A stretch of DNA of 47,364 bases from a virus. The DNA is taken from positions 1 through 47,364 of IMG/VR virus record IMGVR_UViG_3300021375_000049, one strand, 5' to 3'. Shown one piece after another: positions 9,101-16,600 of this stretch. The number at the start of each line of letters is the position of its first letter. Within the stretch, counting starts at the first letter, position 1. The notes beneath the pieces were generated by a model. The model worked only from the letters and a program-made list of their open reading frames with translations. It was not told the origin of the DNA and did no database searches. The translations under genes and the position numbers were made by a program.

Positions 9101-9397
9101 GGACATTTAAATTATACTATGAGCGGTGTATACTTGGTCACAAACGTATCGTCAAATTTATCTGATGGTGTATTTACAACTAGTCTGAGTTTAACAAGAA
9201 ATAGCAATTATGAAGTTAGCAAATTAGAACGTGTAAAAGAAATAATAACAGATAGAATCCAAGAGGAATTAGATAATATAGATAACCAAGAAGGTGGTGC
9301 TGTTAACCAGGCAAAAGAAGCAATTGAATCAAATTTTGAAAATTATAATGAAACCTTTGATAGTAATATAACCCCTAATTTTTATTCAAATGATTAG
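6167..9397 (+). CDS. Large baseplate hub-like structural protein
   Basis: A 1076-residue protein between gp53 and gp5. Residues 1-130 are helical and rich in Asn/Gln. About 140-345 form a beta-rich domain (YHLRLFMMERNWV, VIAETSATDITIDNMDIEHF, PFYLEVTFKGYPDD) of the kind found in gp27-like hub proteins. About 760-830 is a charged low-complexity linker. About 880-1010 (TQRINIDVRGDPWYWGKGNF, then MSGVYLVTNVSSNLSDGVF) resembles the late-control/hub domain that receives the spike. The predicted role is the central hub that holds the gp5 spike; this rests on domain character and position, not on close recognition. GAGGA (6156-6160) precedes the ATG at good spacing. Confidence 0.7.
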   Translation: MVGGYGDLFGGYNNFSDLADQVKNADKLQSESKDLILNAYKQQTSAYGEVNEAYKKLNSTSSMDDINSFLQKQNENFKLLSDEQIEEIRNNFNNNFGDSIANNLLDGVDTTDEDAVSAVREGKYLPNRVNENILDSYATPNYHLRLFMMERNWVNSMRTQEVPDEKSSIKYEIELPEEAEKIVVIAETSATDITIDNMDIEHFLSEPVKGKTTSVGTSVGFTLTEPGSVSLLDRLAAAKAYLGYTNTGSFEPSNQNEEAVITGGGLVPFYLEVTFKGYPDDPSGDEPNGKADPEQIGRKFIYELAYLKFDMDIQPQGTTYNCTAHIGQDVARFPEYTLLKEEIVIEGDTISSLLLSLQNRLNSVQNDLVSEGNPAKTEFRINFNNIFRPEVANEDPETGEQFDKNGNLITYKDTLDYIGDKLFIDPEKVTPVEKANTPEWYRSNVGAYGDASFQSNDTPTVYANYGTINLDPPGSLNSSPISAVATDFSTEIYKEGANKQKFKTILEEPGRVRINIPQGRSVYDAVNSIMSLCYDLMSKATRLVDFEDPSKGVNTDQTYVYWYDIEHFINTDLSDSAYDPLNNNYKSKIEYSVTLIKNARADIGISANELSMSLSAEDITSRLNELKISKEYLYMFTGLNDQIINMDLKFDEAYVLSVPFYGIGNPQEQLAYALSGDLTLDEANKSDNVLLNSPSDKATEQQQKDNILKFINDLKDDAGELKAEASGLTEQLANPNTGMFGREFLETALTNKGSKEEADLVEAIRKSDSLRQAVNAQLTKNRISANANSPTSSDSSDDPDGENPKPENEENIEETAREIPVWSSQLVPGLEGPGDDPRIARAFGSILDEKINSYTSSTTLKTADVITTKTSTNRQFITQPVERGSVRQTAFAHLMHQHSGAVSTQRINIDVRGDPWYWGKGNFLKADAKGVSEYKNDLDGCYYDSGGPHILLMIEAPRKLDFDTSDEDADINTGMYNMGHLNYTMSGVYLVTNVSSNLSDGVFTTSLSLTRNSNYEVSKLERVKEIITDRIQEELDNIDNQEGGAVNQAKEAIESNFENYNETFDSNITPNFYSND

Positions 9398-9405
9398 AGA
9401 AAAAA

Positions 9406-11754
9406 ATGAGTAGAGGCGATCAGGCTAACGGTCAAATAGATTCAGGTAATACAACTCCTGAAGGATTAAGAAACACAGTAAAAAATCTGGAATATACCGG
9501 TGTTCATTTGGCTATGGTTACTGACGCCAGTGACTATCACAGAGAAGGAAAAATAAAAGTTTTTATACCTAAATTAGGTGGTGATATTGCTAAGATATTT
9601 AATACTTACAACTCTGTTAATCAGGTTATAAGTTCCGTTCAAGGGGCAGAAAGGTATGCTAAATGGAGCTCACCCTTTTTAGGAACAACACCAAAGTTCA
9701 CAGGCGGTAATGCAGAACTTGACAATATGTCATATGAGCAGACGCAAAAATCTTATGGTATGTGGATGGCTCCTCCTGATCAAGGAAATTTAGTATTAAT
9801 AGCATTTGTAGGTAATAATGTAAACGATGTTTATATATTATCTTGCATAGGAGGCCCACAGTTTAAATCACACATGATTCCATCTATACCAGGTTCTCTT
9901 TTTAATTATGGTTTAGGCGGAAGCGGTATTAACCTACCAGTTGCAGAAAAATCCATAATTGATCCAATTAAGGGCCAAGAAGGTGCAGACGTCCCCAGAC
10001 CACCACACCATGATTTAGCAGAAGCATTAGTAAAACAAGGTCTTATTTTAGATAAGGTTAGAGGTACTGCTAGATACGGAATGAAACACAAAGATATAAA
10101 TTCCACATATGGTATTCTTACTCCAGGACCAAAAGTAAGATCTGCTGAAGAGGGTAAAGGTAACCCAAATCACAGAACAGGTGGACATACTTTTGTAATG
10201 GACGACACTATAGATAGTCGACATATTAGATTAAGAAGTGCTGGTGGTAACCAGATACTTTTAGACGATAATGAAGGCATAATTTATATAATTAATAAAT
10301 CTGGTACAGCATGGATAGAACTTTCCAAAGAAGGAGGCATTAATATTTTTGGTGAAGGAGATACTAGTATCAGAGCCAAAGGTAATTTTAATTTAAGAGC
10401 AGATAAAAATATTAATTTAGAAGCAGGAAGAAATATACGACTTAAAGCATCTGGTGATATGAAAGAAAATGAATATGCAGGTATGCCTAAAGGATATAAG
10501 TCAGGTATACATCAAGGCCCAGCAGGTTCAGGGGGTGATATTAGATTGGAGTCAGTAGGTGCGACATCAATTTTAGCAGGAACAAACTCAGTAATTAATG
10601 CAAAAAATGGTGATGCAACTATCAAAGGTGCTAACAAAGTTAATATAGATGCTAGAAAAATAAACATAATGTCTTTAATTAAACCTGCTCCTTTAGGAGA
10701 TCCAGACGTACTTGGTGGAATTACAATAGAAGCATTAGGAGGCCCATTAGGGTTATTAGGCACAACTGGGTTAAACTTAGTTGGTACAGCCGGCATAGGA
10801 CTTACAGGTGTTCCTATTTTATTAAATTCTCCTCCGGGAATTGCAGGTATGCCACCAATGAAAGGAACCCCAGGTCCTTCATTAAAACCACTCACCATGC
10901 AAGACTTAACAGATCTATCCAGTACACCACCTGAGTATGATAGAGACGGTGCAAATATTTTGCCGGGAGGTGGTGTAAGAAAAGATGGCGCGACCATCAG
11001 CACTATTGTAACAGAATTACTCACAGCAGAACCTTATGCAGGACATTACAAATCAGATGCGGCCGCTGATGCTAATCAACTCGGAATGTCGGAAGACCTG
11101 GGTGCAGATACTGACCCAAGTGCCCAGCCTCCTGGAGATAGCAATGATCCATATGCAGGATATAAAGCAGAAGTTAAACAAATAATAAACGAAGTAATAC
11201 AAAAAAGAATTCAAGACGATCAAGAAAAACTTGATGATTTGTTGGGTAATTTACCGTTTCCTATTCCTGGACTTGAAGCATTTAAACAACAGGCAGGTGA
11301 TAAGGCAAATGAATTAATGAGTAATTTTAATGTGGCAGGTCTTAAAGGAAACCTGACTTCTTTGCTTAATTATGAAGAATATTTAAAGGGTTTAATTATG
11401 CCAAGTTTTAGTTTTGATATTCCAACAGTATCAGACTTACTTGCAGGTAAATTTGGGTACGCACTAGCACTTCCAGACTGGATGGCAGAAACAAAAGCAA
11501 TGATTTTGGACGTCCAGAATAGACTTGTAGAGTTAGAAAAATACAGGCAAAACCCTGCCGCCGCCTTGGGTAATTTGGCAAATCAAGCAATAGGTGAAGT
11601 TGGAGGTGATTTAGGGTTAGACAACATGAACAATGTTGGAGATGTTAGCAAATTAGCAAATAATGTAATGCAACAAACTGGTTTAAATTCTGCACAATTA
11701 AATCAGAAAGTAAGTGATATTGCAAATAGTATTACTAAAGGAGGAAACGGATAA
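9406..11754 (+). CDS. gp5: gp5-like baseplate central spike (OB fold and beta-helix), without an evident lysozyme domain
   Basis: A 782-residue central spike protein. Residues about 29-150 form the OB-fold/VgrG-type domain (HREGKIKVFIPKLGG; MWMAPPDQGNLVLIAFVGNN). About 260-430 carry the repeating beta-helix strands of the needle (IRLRSAGGNQILLDD; GTAWIELSKEGGINIFGEGD; NFNLRADKNINLEAGRNIRL). A Gly/Pro-rich stretch follows (about 440-495), then a predicted helical C-terminus. T4 gp5 carries a lysozyme domain between the OB fold and the helix. I see none here, but the next gene has lysozyme-like character. It is coupled to that gene by a one-base overlap. Confidence 0.85.
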   Translation: MSRGDQANGQIDSGNTTPEGLRNTVKNLEYTGVHLAMVTDASDYHREGKIKVFIPKLGGDIAKIFNTYNSVNQVISSVQGAERYAKWSSPFLGTTPKFTGGNAELDNMSYEQTQKSYGMWMAPPDQGNLVLIAFVGNNVNDVYILSCIGGPQFKSHMIPSIPGSLFNYGLGGSGINLPVAEKSIIDPIKGQEGADVPRPPHHDLAEALVKQGLILDKVRGTARYGMKHKDINSTYGILTPGPKVRSAEEGKGNPNHRTGGHTFVMDDTIDSRHIRLRSAGGNQILLDDNEGIIYIINKSGTAWIELSKEGGINIFGEGDTSIRAKGNFNLRADKNINLEAGRNIRLKASGDMKENEYAGMPKGYKSGIHQGPAGSGGDIRLESVGATSILAGTNSVINAKNGDATIKGANKVNIDARKINIMSLIKPAPLGDPDVLGGITIEALGGPLGLLGTTGLNLVGTAGIGLTGVPILLNSPPGIAGMPPMKGTPGPSLKPLTMQDLTDLSSTPPEYDRDGANILPGGGVRKDGATISTIVTELLTAEPYAGHYKSDAAADANQLGMSEDLGADTDPSAQPPGDSNDPYAGYKAEVKQIINEVIQKRIQDDQEKLDDLLGNLPFPIPGLEAFKQQAGDKANELMSNFNVAGLKGNLTSLLNYEEYLKGLIMPSFSFDIPTVSDLLAGKFGYALALPDWMAETKAMILDVQNRLVELEKYRQNPAAALGNLANQAIGEVGGDLGLDNMNNVGDVSKLANNVMQQTGLNSAQLNQKVSDIANSITKGGNG

Positions 11755-12440
11755 TGGCAGGTACAAGTAAAATAGAAATTTTAGAAAAAGTTATAACAAA
11801 ACTTGTTCAAAAAGGTATTACTCCTGTCTTTGATGGTCCCAGCATAATTTTAGTTGACGAAGCCGGCAATAAAATGGTAGATTTTACAAATGGTTTAGGT
11901 CCAGTTGGATCTGATTTAACAATGATGACTAAACTAGAAATAGGATATCAAACTGTTAGAAGTTTAGTAAGAACCAGAATAAGTGATAATCAAACATTAG
12001 CATTGGTAAGTTTCTGTAGTCACATAGGTAATGAAAATTTTGCTAATAGCGGTGTTTTAAGACTTATAAACGATGAAAATTATTCCTTTGTGCCTGGAGC
12101 ACTCTTAAGATGGCGAATGGGTAATGCTGACCAAGGAGAACCTGCAGAAGTTAGGTTAGACTTTCAACACAGAAGAGAATTTGAATCAGAACTTTTTACT
12201 ACTCCAGACATTGTTAAAATAGAGTTTAATATAGAAGGCAAGAACGAAGCAACCTGGAAACAACTCACTGCTATGTTAAGAAAAAGAAAACAAGAAGCAA
12301 TGGGAACAATTCTAGAAGGCCAAGTGGTGGGTGACTATTTGGAATTCGGTGATTTGTCTGAACTTTTAAATTCTGGTATTGTATCTGATGACAGGATGTC
12401 ACCAGATGATCCTTTGCCTGACTACAATCCTAAGGGTTAG
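11754..12440 (+). CDS. Lysozyme-like (GH24-type fold) baseplate-associated protein, probably inactive
   Basis: A 228-residue protein immediately after the gp5 spike. Residues about 75-170 follow the C-terminal lobe of phage lysozymes of the GH24 type: SDNQTLALVSFCSHIGNENF, then SGVLRLIND, GALLRWRMG and HRREFESELF. In active enzymes a catalytic Glu with a downstream Asp/Thr lies in the N-terminal part. The matching region here (ITPVFDGPSIILVDEAGNKM) shows no clear equivalent. I infer a structural or degenerate descendant of the lysozyme domain that is fused into gp5 in T4. The last 60 residues are acidic. Its TAG overlaps the stop of the opposing gene. Confidence 0.6.
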   Translation: MAGTSKIEILEKVITKLVQKGITPVFDGPSIILVDEAGNKMVDFTNGLGPVGSDLTMMTKLEIGYQTVRSLVRTRISDNQTLALVSFCSHIGNENFANSGVLRLINDENYSFVPGALLRWRMGNADQGEPAEVRLDFQHRREFESELFTTPDIVKIEFNIEGKNEATWKQLTAMLRKRKQEAMGTILEGQVVGDYLEFGDLSELLNSGIVSDDRMSPDDPLPDYNPKG

Positions 12441-12631
12441 ATATTTTTTATTTCTTTTTTAAGATCTGCATTTTCAACAAGTAGTCTATATTTTTGCTCT
12501 TGCTCATCAGCAACTGCTTTTTCAAGCAATTCAATATGATTTCTAAGGTTATTATTTTCGTTGTTTTTTTCAACAAGCATAATTCTTAATTCTTCTTCTA
12601 ATGTGTTATTTAATGTTGGGACTATAGCCAT
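12437..12631 (-). CDS. Small coiled-coil protein
   Basis: A 64-residue protein that is almost entirely a predicted coiled coil (TLEEELRIMLVEKNNENNNL, with regular leucine/isoleucine spacing to the end). I chose the ATG at 12631, one base after the lipase-like stop (TAATATG), over an upstream in-frame TTG at 12643. It is cotranscribed with, and probably translationally coupled to, the alpha/beta hydrolase. Its function is unknown; a partner or oligomerisation module for the hydrolase is possible. Its stop overlaps the stop of the opposing late gene, with no visible terminator between them. Confidence 0.65.
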   Translation of the reverse strand: MAIVPTLNNTLEEELRIMLVEKNNENNNLRNHIELLEKAVADEQEQKYRLLVENADLKKEIKNI

Positions 12632-12632
12632 A

Positions 12633-13238
12633 TTATTTCTCAAAAATTATTTTCTGTAATAGGTCTGTTACAGTATTATTTAACAAAACTTCACTATGAC
12701 CTGCTTCTATTGTGATGTTTTGAGTGTTTTTAAAACCAGGGGGAGTTGCTCCTTGGCTATCACATGATATCATTCCATCGTTTGCCTTACCGCCTAAACC
12801 AGCAACTGGGTTAGAGCCACGAGTACATACAATGTTAGTATGCATACCATTAAATGATTTTTCCTGTAGTAATGATAAAACATCAGCACCTGGTCTAGTA
12901 TTCTGAAATACTTTGCCTTTAAAAAACATTCCAAATATTCTTGCAACTGGTGTGCCTTCCCATGGTGTAGCAATAGTAACTAAATGTTTAACACGTCTTG
13001 GGTATACACTAGCATACCAACTTGCTATCAATCCGCCAAAACTATGGCCTACAAGTACAACAGGTTCTTTACCAAATTCTCTTTCTTTACGAATTCTTAG
13101 TATTTCTACTATATCAAAAGGGTCGTCCTCCATATCATATGCAGGAGCAAAAAACTTATGCTCGGGTAACTTTAAGGTAAAATAATTAAAGTTTTCTGGG
13201 CTGGCATTTGCTCCATGTAAGTAGATTGCACGATTCAT
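12633..13238 (-). CDS. Alpha/beta-hydrolase, lipase/esterase-like
   Basis: A complete small alpha/beta hydrolase (201 residues) with every catalytic element: an oxyanion-hole LHGA (7-10), the nucleophile elbow GHSFG (Ser66), an acid in NDGMISCDS (Asp154 likely) and a histidine in EAGHSEV (His181). It has no signal peptide or membrane segment, so it would act in the cytoplasm, or at the membrane if helped. Substrate is unknown; lipid, ester or acyl-homoserine-type substrates are all open. It is read from its own host-type promoter against the surrounding late genes, which suggests an early host-takeover or auxiliary metabolic role. The ATG follows the -10 element so closely that no leader is expected. 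Confidence 0.85.
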   Translation of the reverse strand: MNRAIYLHGANASPENFNYFTLKLPEHKFFAPAYDMEDDPFDIVEILRIRKEREFGKEPVVLVGHSFGGLIASWYASVYPRRVKHLVTIATPWEGTPVARIFGMFFKGKVFQNTRPGADVLSLLQEKSFNGMHTNIVCTRGSNPVAGLGGKANDGMISCDSQGATPPGFKNTQNITIEAGHSEVLLNNTVTDLLQKIIFEK

Positions 13239-13244
13239 ATGGCT

Positions 13245-13272
13245 ATTATATACTAAATTTCTACTTTGTCAA
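13245..13272 (-). promoter_or_regulatory. Early (host sigma-70-type) promoter of the lipase-like gene
   Basis: On the minus strand TTGACA (13272-13267) and TATAAT (13250-13245) are exact consensus hexamers with a 16-base spacer, the same design as in front of gp55. Six bases separate TATAAT from the ATG at 13238, so the predicted start coincides with the start codon. Confidence 0.85.
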
Positions 13273-13289
13273 GCATTATAACTTGTTTT

Positions 13290-13306
13290 AATAAATATGA
13301 TAAATA
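13290..13306 (+). promoter_or_regulatory. Tandem late boxes in front of gp25
   Basis: AATAAATA (13290-13297) and GATAAATA (13299-13306) lie in series. The second ends five bases before the ATG at 13312, which with T4 spacing places the transcript start on the A of the ATG. It is divergent from the early promoter of the lipase-like gene, and no same-strand gene lies within 850 bases upstream. Confidence 0.7.
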
Positions 13307-13311
13307 AAGGT

Positions 13312-13686
13312 ATGGCAACAACATTCAAAGGATTTAGCACAGTTGATAATATCAGAGCACCCTATTCACTTTATGATGTTGAATTAGCAAAAAGAGATCT
13401 GTTAAACGAATTTTACACCAGAAAAGGTGAACGACTTATGAGACCTAATTTTGGTTCTATAATTTGGGACCTTTTAATGGAACCAGAAGATGAGTCCACA
13501 GAGCAATTAATTAAAGAAGATATAGAAAAAATTGTTTCAAAAGATCCCAGAGTTGAATTAAAAGATACTGTACTGTTTATTTCAGACCATACAATAAGAG
13601 CTGAAGTATTTTTAAACTATGTACAGACAAATACAGATGATATTTTGTATTTAGAATTTGTAAATAACAATAGTGGTAGCGAATAA
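13312..13686 (+). CDS. gp25: gp25-like baseplate wedge protein (GPW/gp25 family)
   Basis: A 124-residue wedge protein that is part of the conserved sheath-initiating core of contractile tails, bound to gp6 and gp53. The family hallmark is clear: KRDLLNEFYTRKGERLMRPN followed by FGSIIWDLLMEP, then a helix and a C-terminal strand with VFLNYVQ. I start it at the ATG of MATTFKGF (13312). The in-frame ATG at 13297 lies inside the tandem late boxes. AAAGG precedes 13312 by only one base, too close for a normal ribosome site, which fits leaderless translation. Confidence 0.92.
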   Translation: MATTFKGFSTVDNIRAPYSLYDVELAKRDLLNEFYTRKGERLMRPNFGSIIWDLLMEPEDESTEQLIKEDIEKIVSKDPRVELKDTVLFISDHTIRAEVFLNYVQTNTDDILYLEFVNNNSGSE

Positions 13687-13688
13687 AA

Positions 13689-16600
13689 ATGGCATACTCA
13701 GAAAGACAAAATAACCTATTTGCTTCAGAAGACTGGAAAATTGCATATAAAGTATTTTCAAATATAGATTTTACATCTTATGATTTTAATACTTTGCGGT
13801 TATCGATGGTAAATTACATAAAAGCAAACTATCCAGAAAATTTTAATGACTACATTGAAAGTTCAGAATTTATTGCAATCATAGAATTGTTAGCATTTGT
13901 CTCACAATCTCTTGCATTTAGAATGGATTTAAACAGCAGAGAAAACTTCTTAGAAACTGCTGAAAGAAGAGATTCAGTATTTAAACTTGCAAGAATGCTT
14001 GGGTATTCACCAAGAAGAAGGATACCAGCATCAGGACTTGCAAAAATTACTTCTATATCAACCAATGAACCAATTACAGACAGTTTAGGTAATAATCTTG
14101 CAGGTAAACCAATTTTTTGGGCTGATGCAAATAATCCTGATGCATATGAACAATTTATTACAGTATTAAATAATACCCTTAGTACTTCTAATAGGTTTAC
14201 GTCGCCTGCAAAGGATGGCACCGTTAGTGGAATAAAAACTGAAATTTATAGAATCTTAAAAACTATAGGATCTCCACTATCATTTGGATTTACTTCCGAT
14301 GTTGGAGGAGATACTAAAAAGTTTGAAATTGTTGATGCTGATTTTTATGACCAAAGATATTTTTATGAAAGACATCCTGACCCAGTAAACAGTTTTGGAG
14401 TTATTTACAGAAATGATGGTAAGGGACAAAATAGTCCAGACTCAGGATTTTTTGTATTATTTAAACAGGGCGAATTAGGATACAGAGACTTTAATTTTAC
14501 TGCACCTTTACCTAATAGAGTTCAAGACTTAGCGATTCCTAATGTTAATAATTCAGATTTATGGTTACAGGAAATTAGAACCTCAGGTTCTATTATAAAC
14601 AAATGGACCAAAATTCCAAATGTTGTAGGGCAAACAGTTAATTTTAATGCCCAACAGGAAAATACTAGAAACTTATATGCCACAGAATCATTACCTAACG
14701 ATGATGTTAGATTAAAATTTACAGACGGTAATTTTGGAAAGATACCCACAGGGCTATTTAGAGTTTACTATAGAACTAGTGATGGTGAAAACTATGCAAT
14801 TAGACCATCTAATATGGCAAGTAGAAATGTTGTCATACCTTACGAAAACAAACAAGGCCAATCCTACAACTTAACAGTAACATTTAGTTTACAGAGTACT
14901 GTAAATAATGGATTACCTACCGAATCATTGTTTAATATTAAGAAAAATGCATCGCAGGTTTACTACACTCAAAACAGAATGGTAAGTGCCCAAGATTATA
15001 ATGTTTTTCCTTTTAGCAGAAGCAGTAATATACAAAAACTAAAAGCAGTTAATAAAACACATGCAGGCCATAGTAGATATATTGATATAAATGATCCTAC
15101 TGGAACTATTCAAAATATTGAATTATATGGCGATGATGGTTACTTATATAAAGAGTATAACGATTCATCATTTACAACAACTATAAGTCCTAATAATACA
15201 GCAAATAATTTTGTGGAAAATACATTACCAGAACTGTTAAAAAATCAGGGACTTAATAACTTTTTATACGAAACAGCAAGATCAGAATGGGTATCATATA
15301 AAAATAATTCCTTTGATTTAGAAACTTTAGATATTACATGGAGACCTTTACCTGTAGCAAATGAAGGCACCATAGGATATATGACAGAAACTAGTAGTGT
15401 AACTTCTGGTGGATCAGAATCTGTATTAACAAATACTTATTTAACATTTAAACAAATTCAAGAAAATAATTTTATTAAATGGGTGAACCCTAATGATGTT
15501 GCTGATTATAAATGGGTAAGAATTGTTCGTGAAGAAAATGCTGGACTTTTAACAAGTGGTTTAAGCACAGCCAAAGGACCTTGGACATTAAGTGCAAGTA
15601 TACCTACTGGTTGGAAAGCTCATGAAATAATAGTAACACTTAGAAAAAAATTACAAGGTACAGAAATAATATCAGTTCAAAGCCAATTAGAAAACAAAAA
15701 AACATTTGGTTTGGGATATACACCAACTTATGTATCCAGCACTTTATTAGCAGATAGTTGGTATGTAATTGAAAACGAAAATTTAGATAAAACCTCAAAC
15801 TATGATGCAATTGATACAGGTAAGACAACAGGTAATCCTATAGATAGTAGTTGGCTACTTTTATTTACATTTGTTCCTATAGATGAAAACTCATACAAAT
15901 ATGATATAAAGATCAGAGGTGAAAATTATGTCATTCAAAGTAATAGCGAAATAAAATTTTATAATATTAATAATGTAAAAGTTGTTGATACAAATAACAA
16001 ATCCAATATGGATAAAATCAGCATTACTACTTTAAACAACAAACCAGGAAGCACAGAAAGATTTAGATGGTATAATAGTAATCCTAGTGTTGATAGTTTA
16101 AACGATTCCTGGTATAGTGAAGAAACTGGAGCATTTACATCTCCAGTATCTAGCTCATATAGTATAGGGATACCATTAAGATCAAGAGATACTAAATGGT
16201 ATGATGTTGGGTTCCAATGGGAAAGTACTTTCGGTATTATGAGAGTACCAACAAATAATACACCAACAGATGTTATAAATTTAGACACTTTTGTAAATGA
16301 TACCAAAGTAACAGTTAATACATATTTTGATGATGGTACTGCGGCCGCACTCACAAGTAACGTAACTATAGCAAATAACTTAGGCAGGATAAGTAAAATT
16401 CCTGGTAATATTACTATACCATTCACGAATACGACATTTGGATATAATATTATTAACAGTGAAGGTAATGTAATGTATAAACAGTACAATACAGGCACAT
16501 TAACAACAGAGATTTTCCATGCTAACAGCACTGGAGTAACCCATAGTTTTGGTGTAGGCGGTGCTACACATAATGCAAGTTCACTGGGAAGACTTATTTT

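Noticed and set aside
12913-13185. Plus-strand open frames opposite the lipase-like gene
   Set aside because: Shadows of a gene with a complete catalytic triad on the other strand; their composition is not protein-like.
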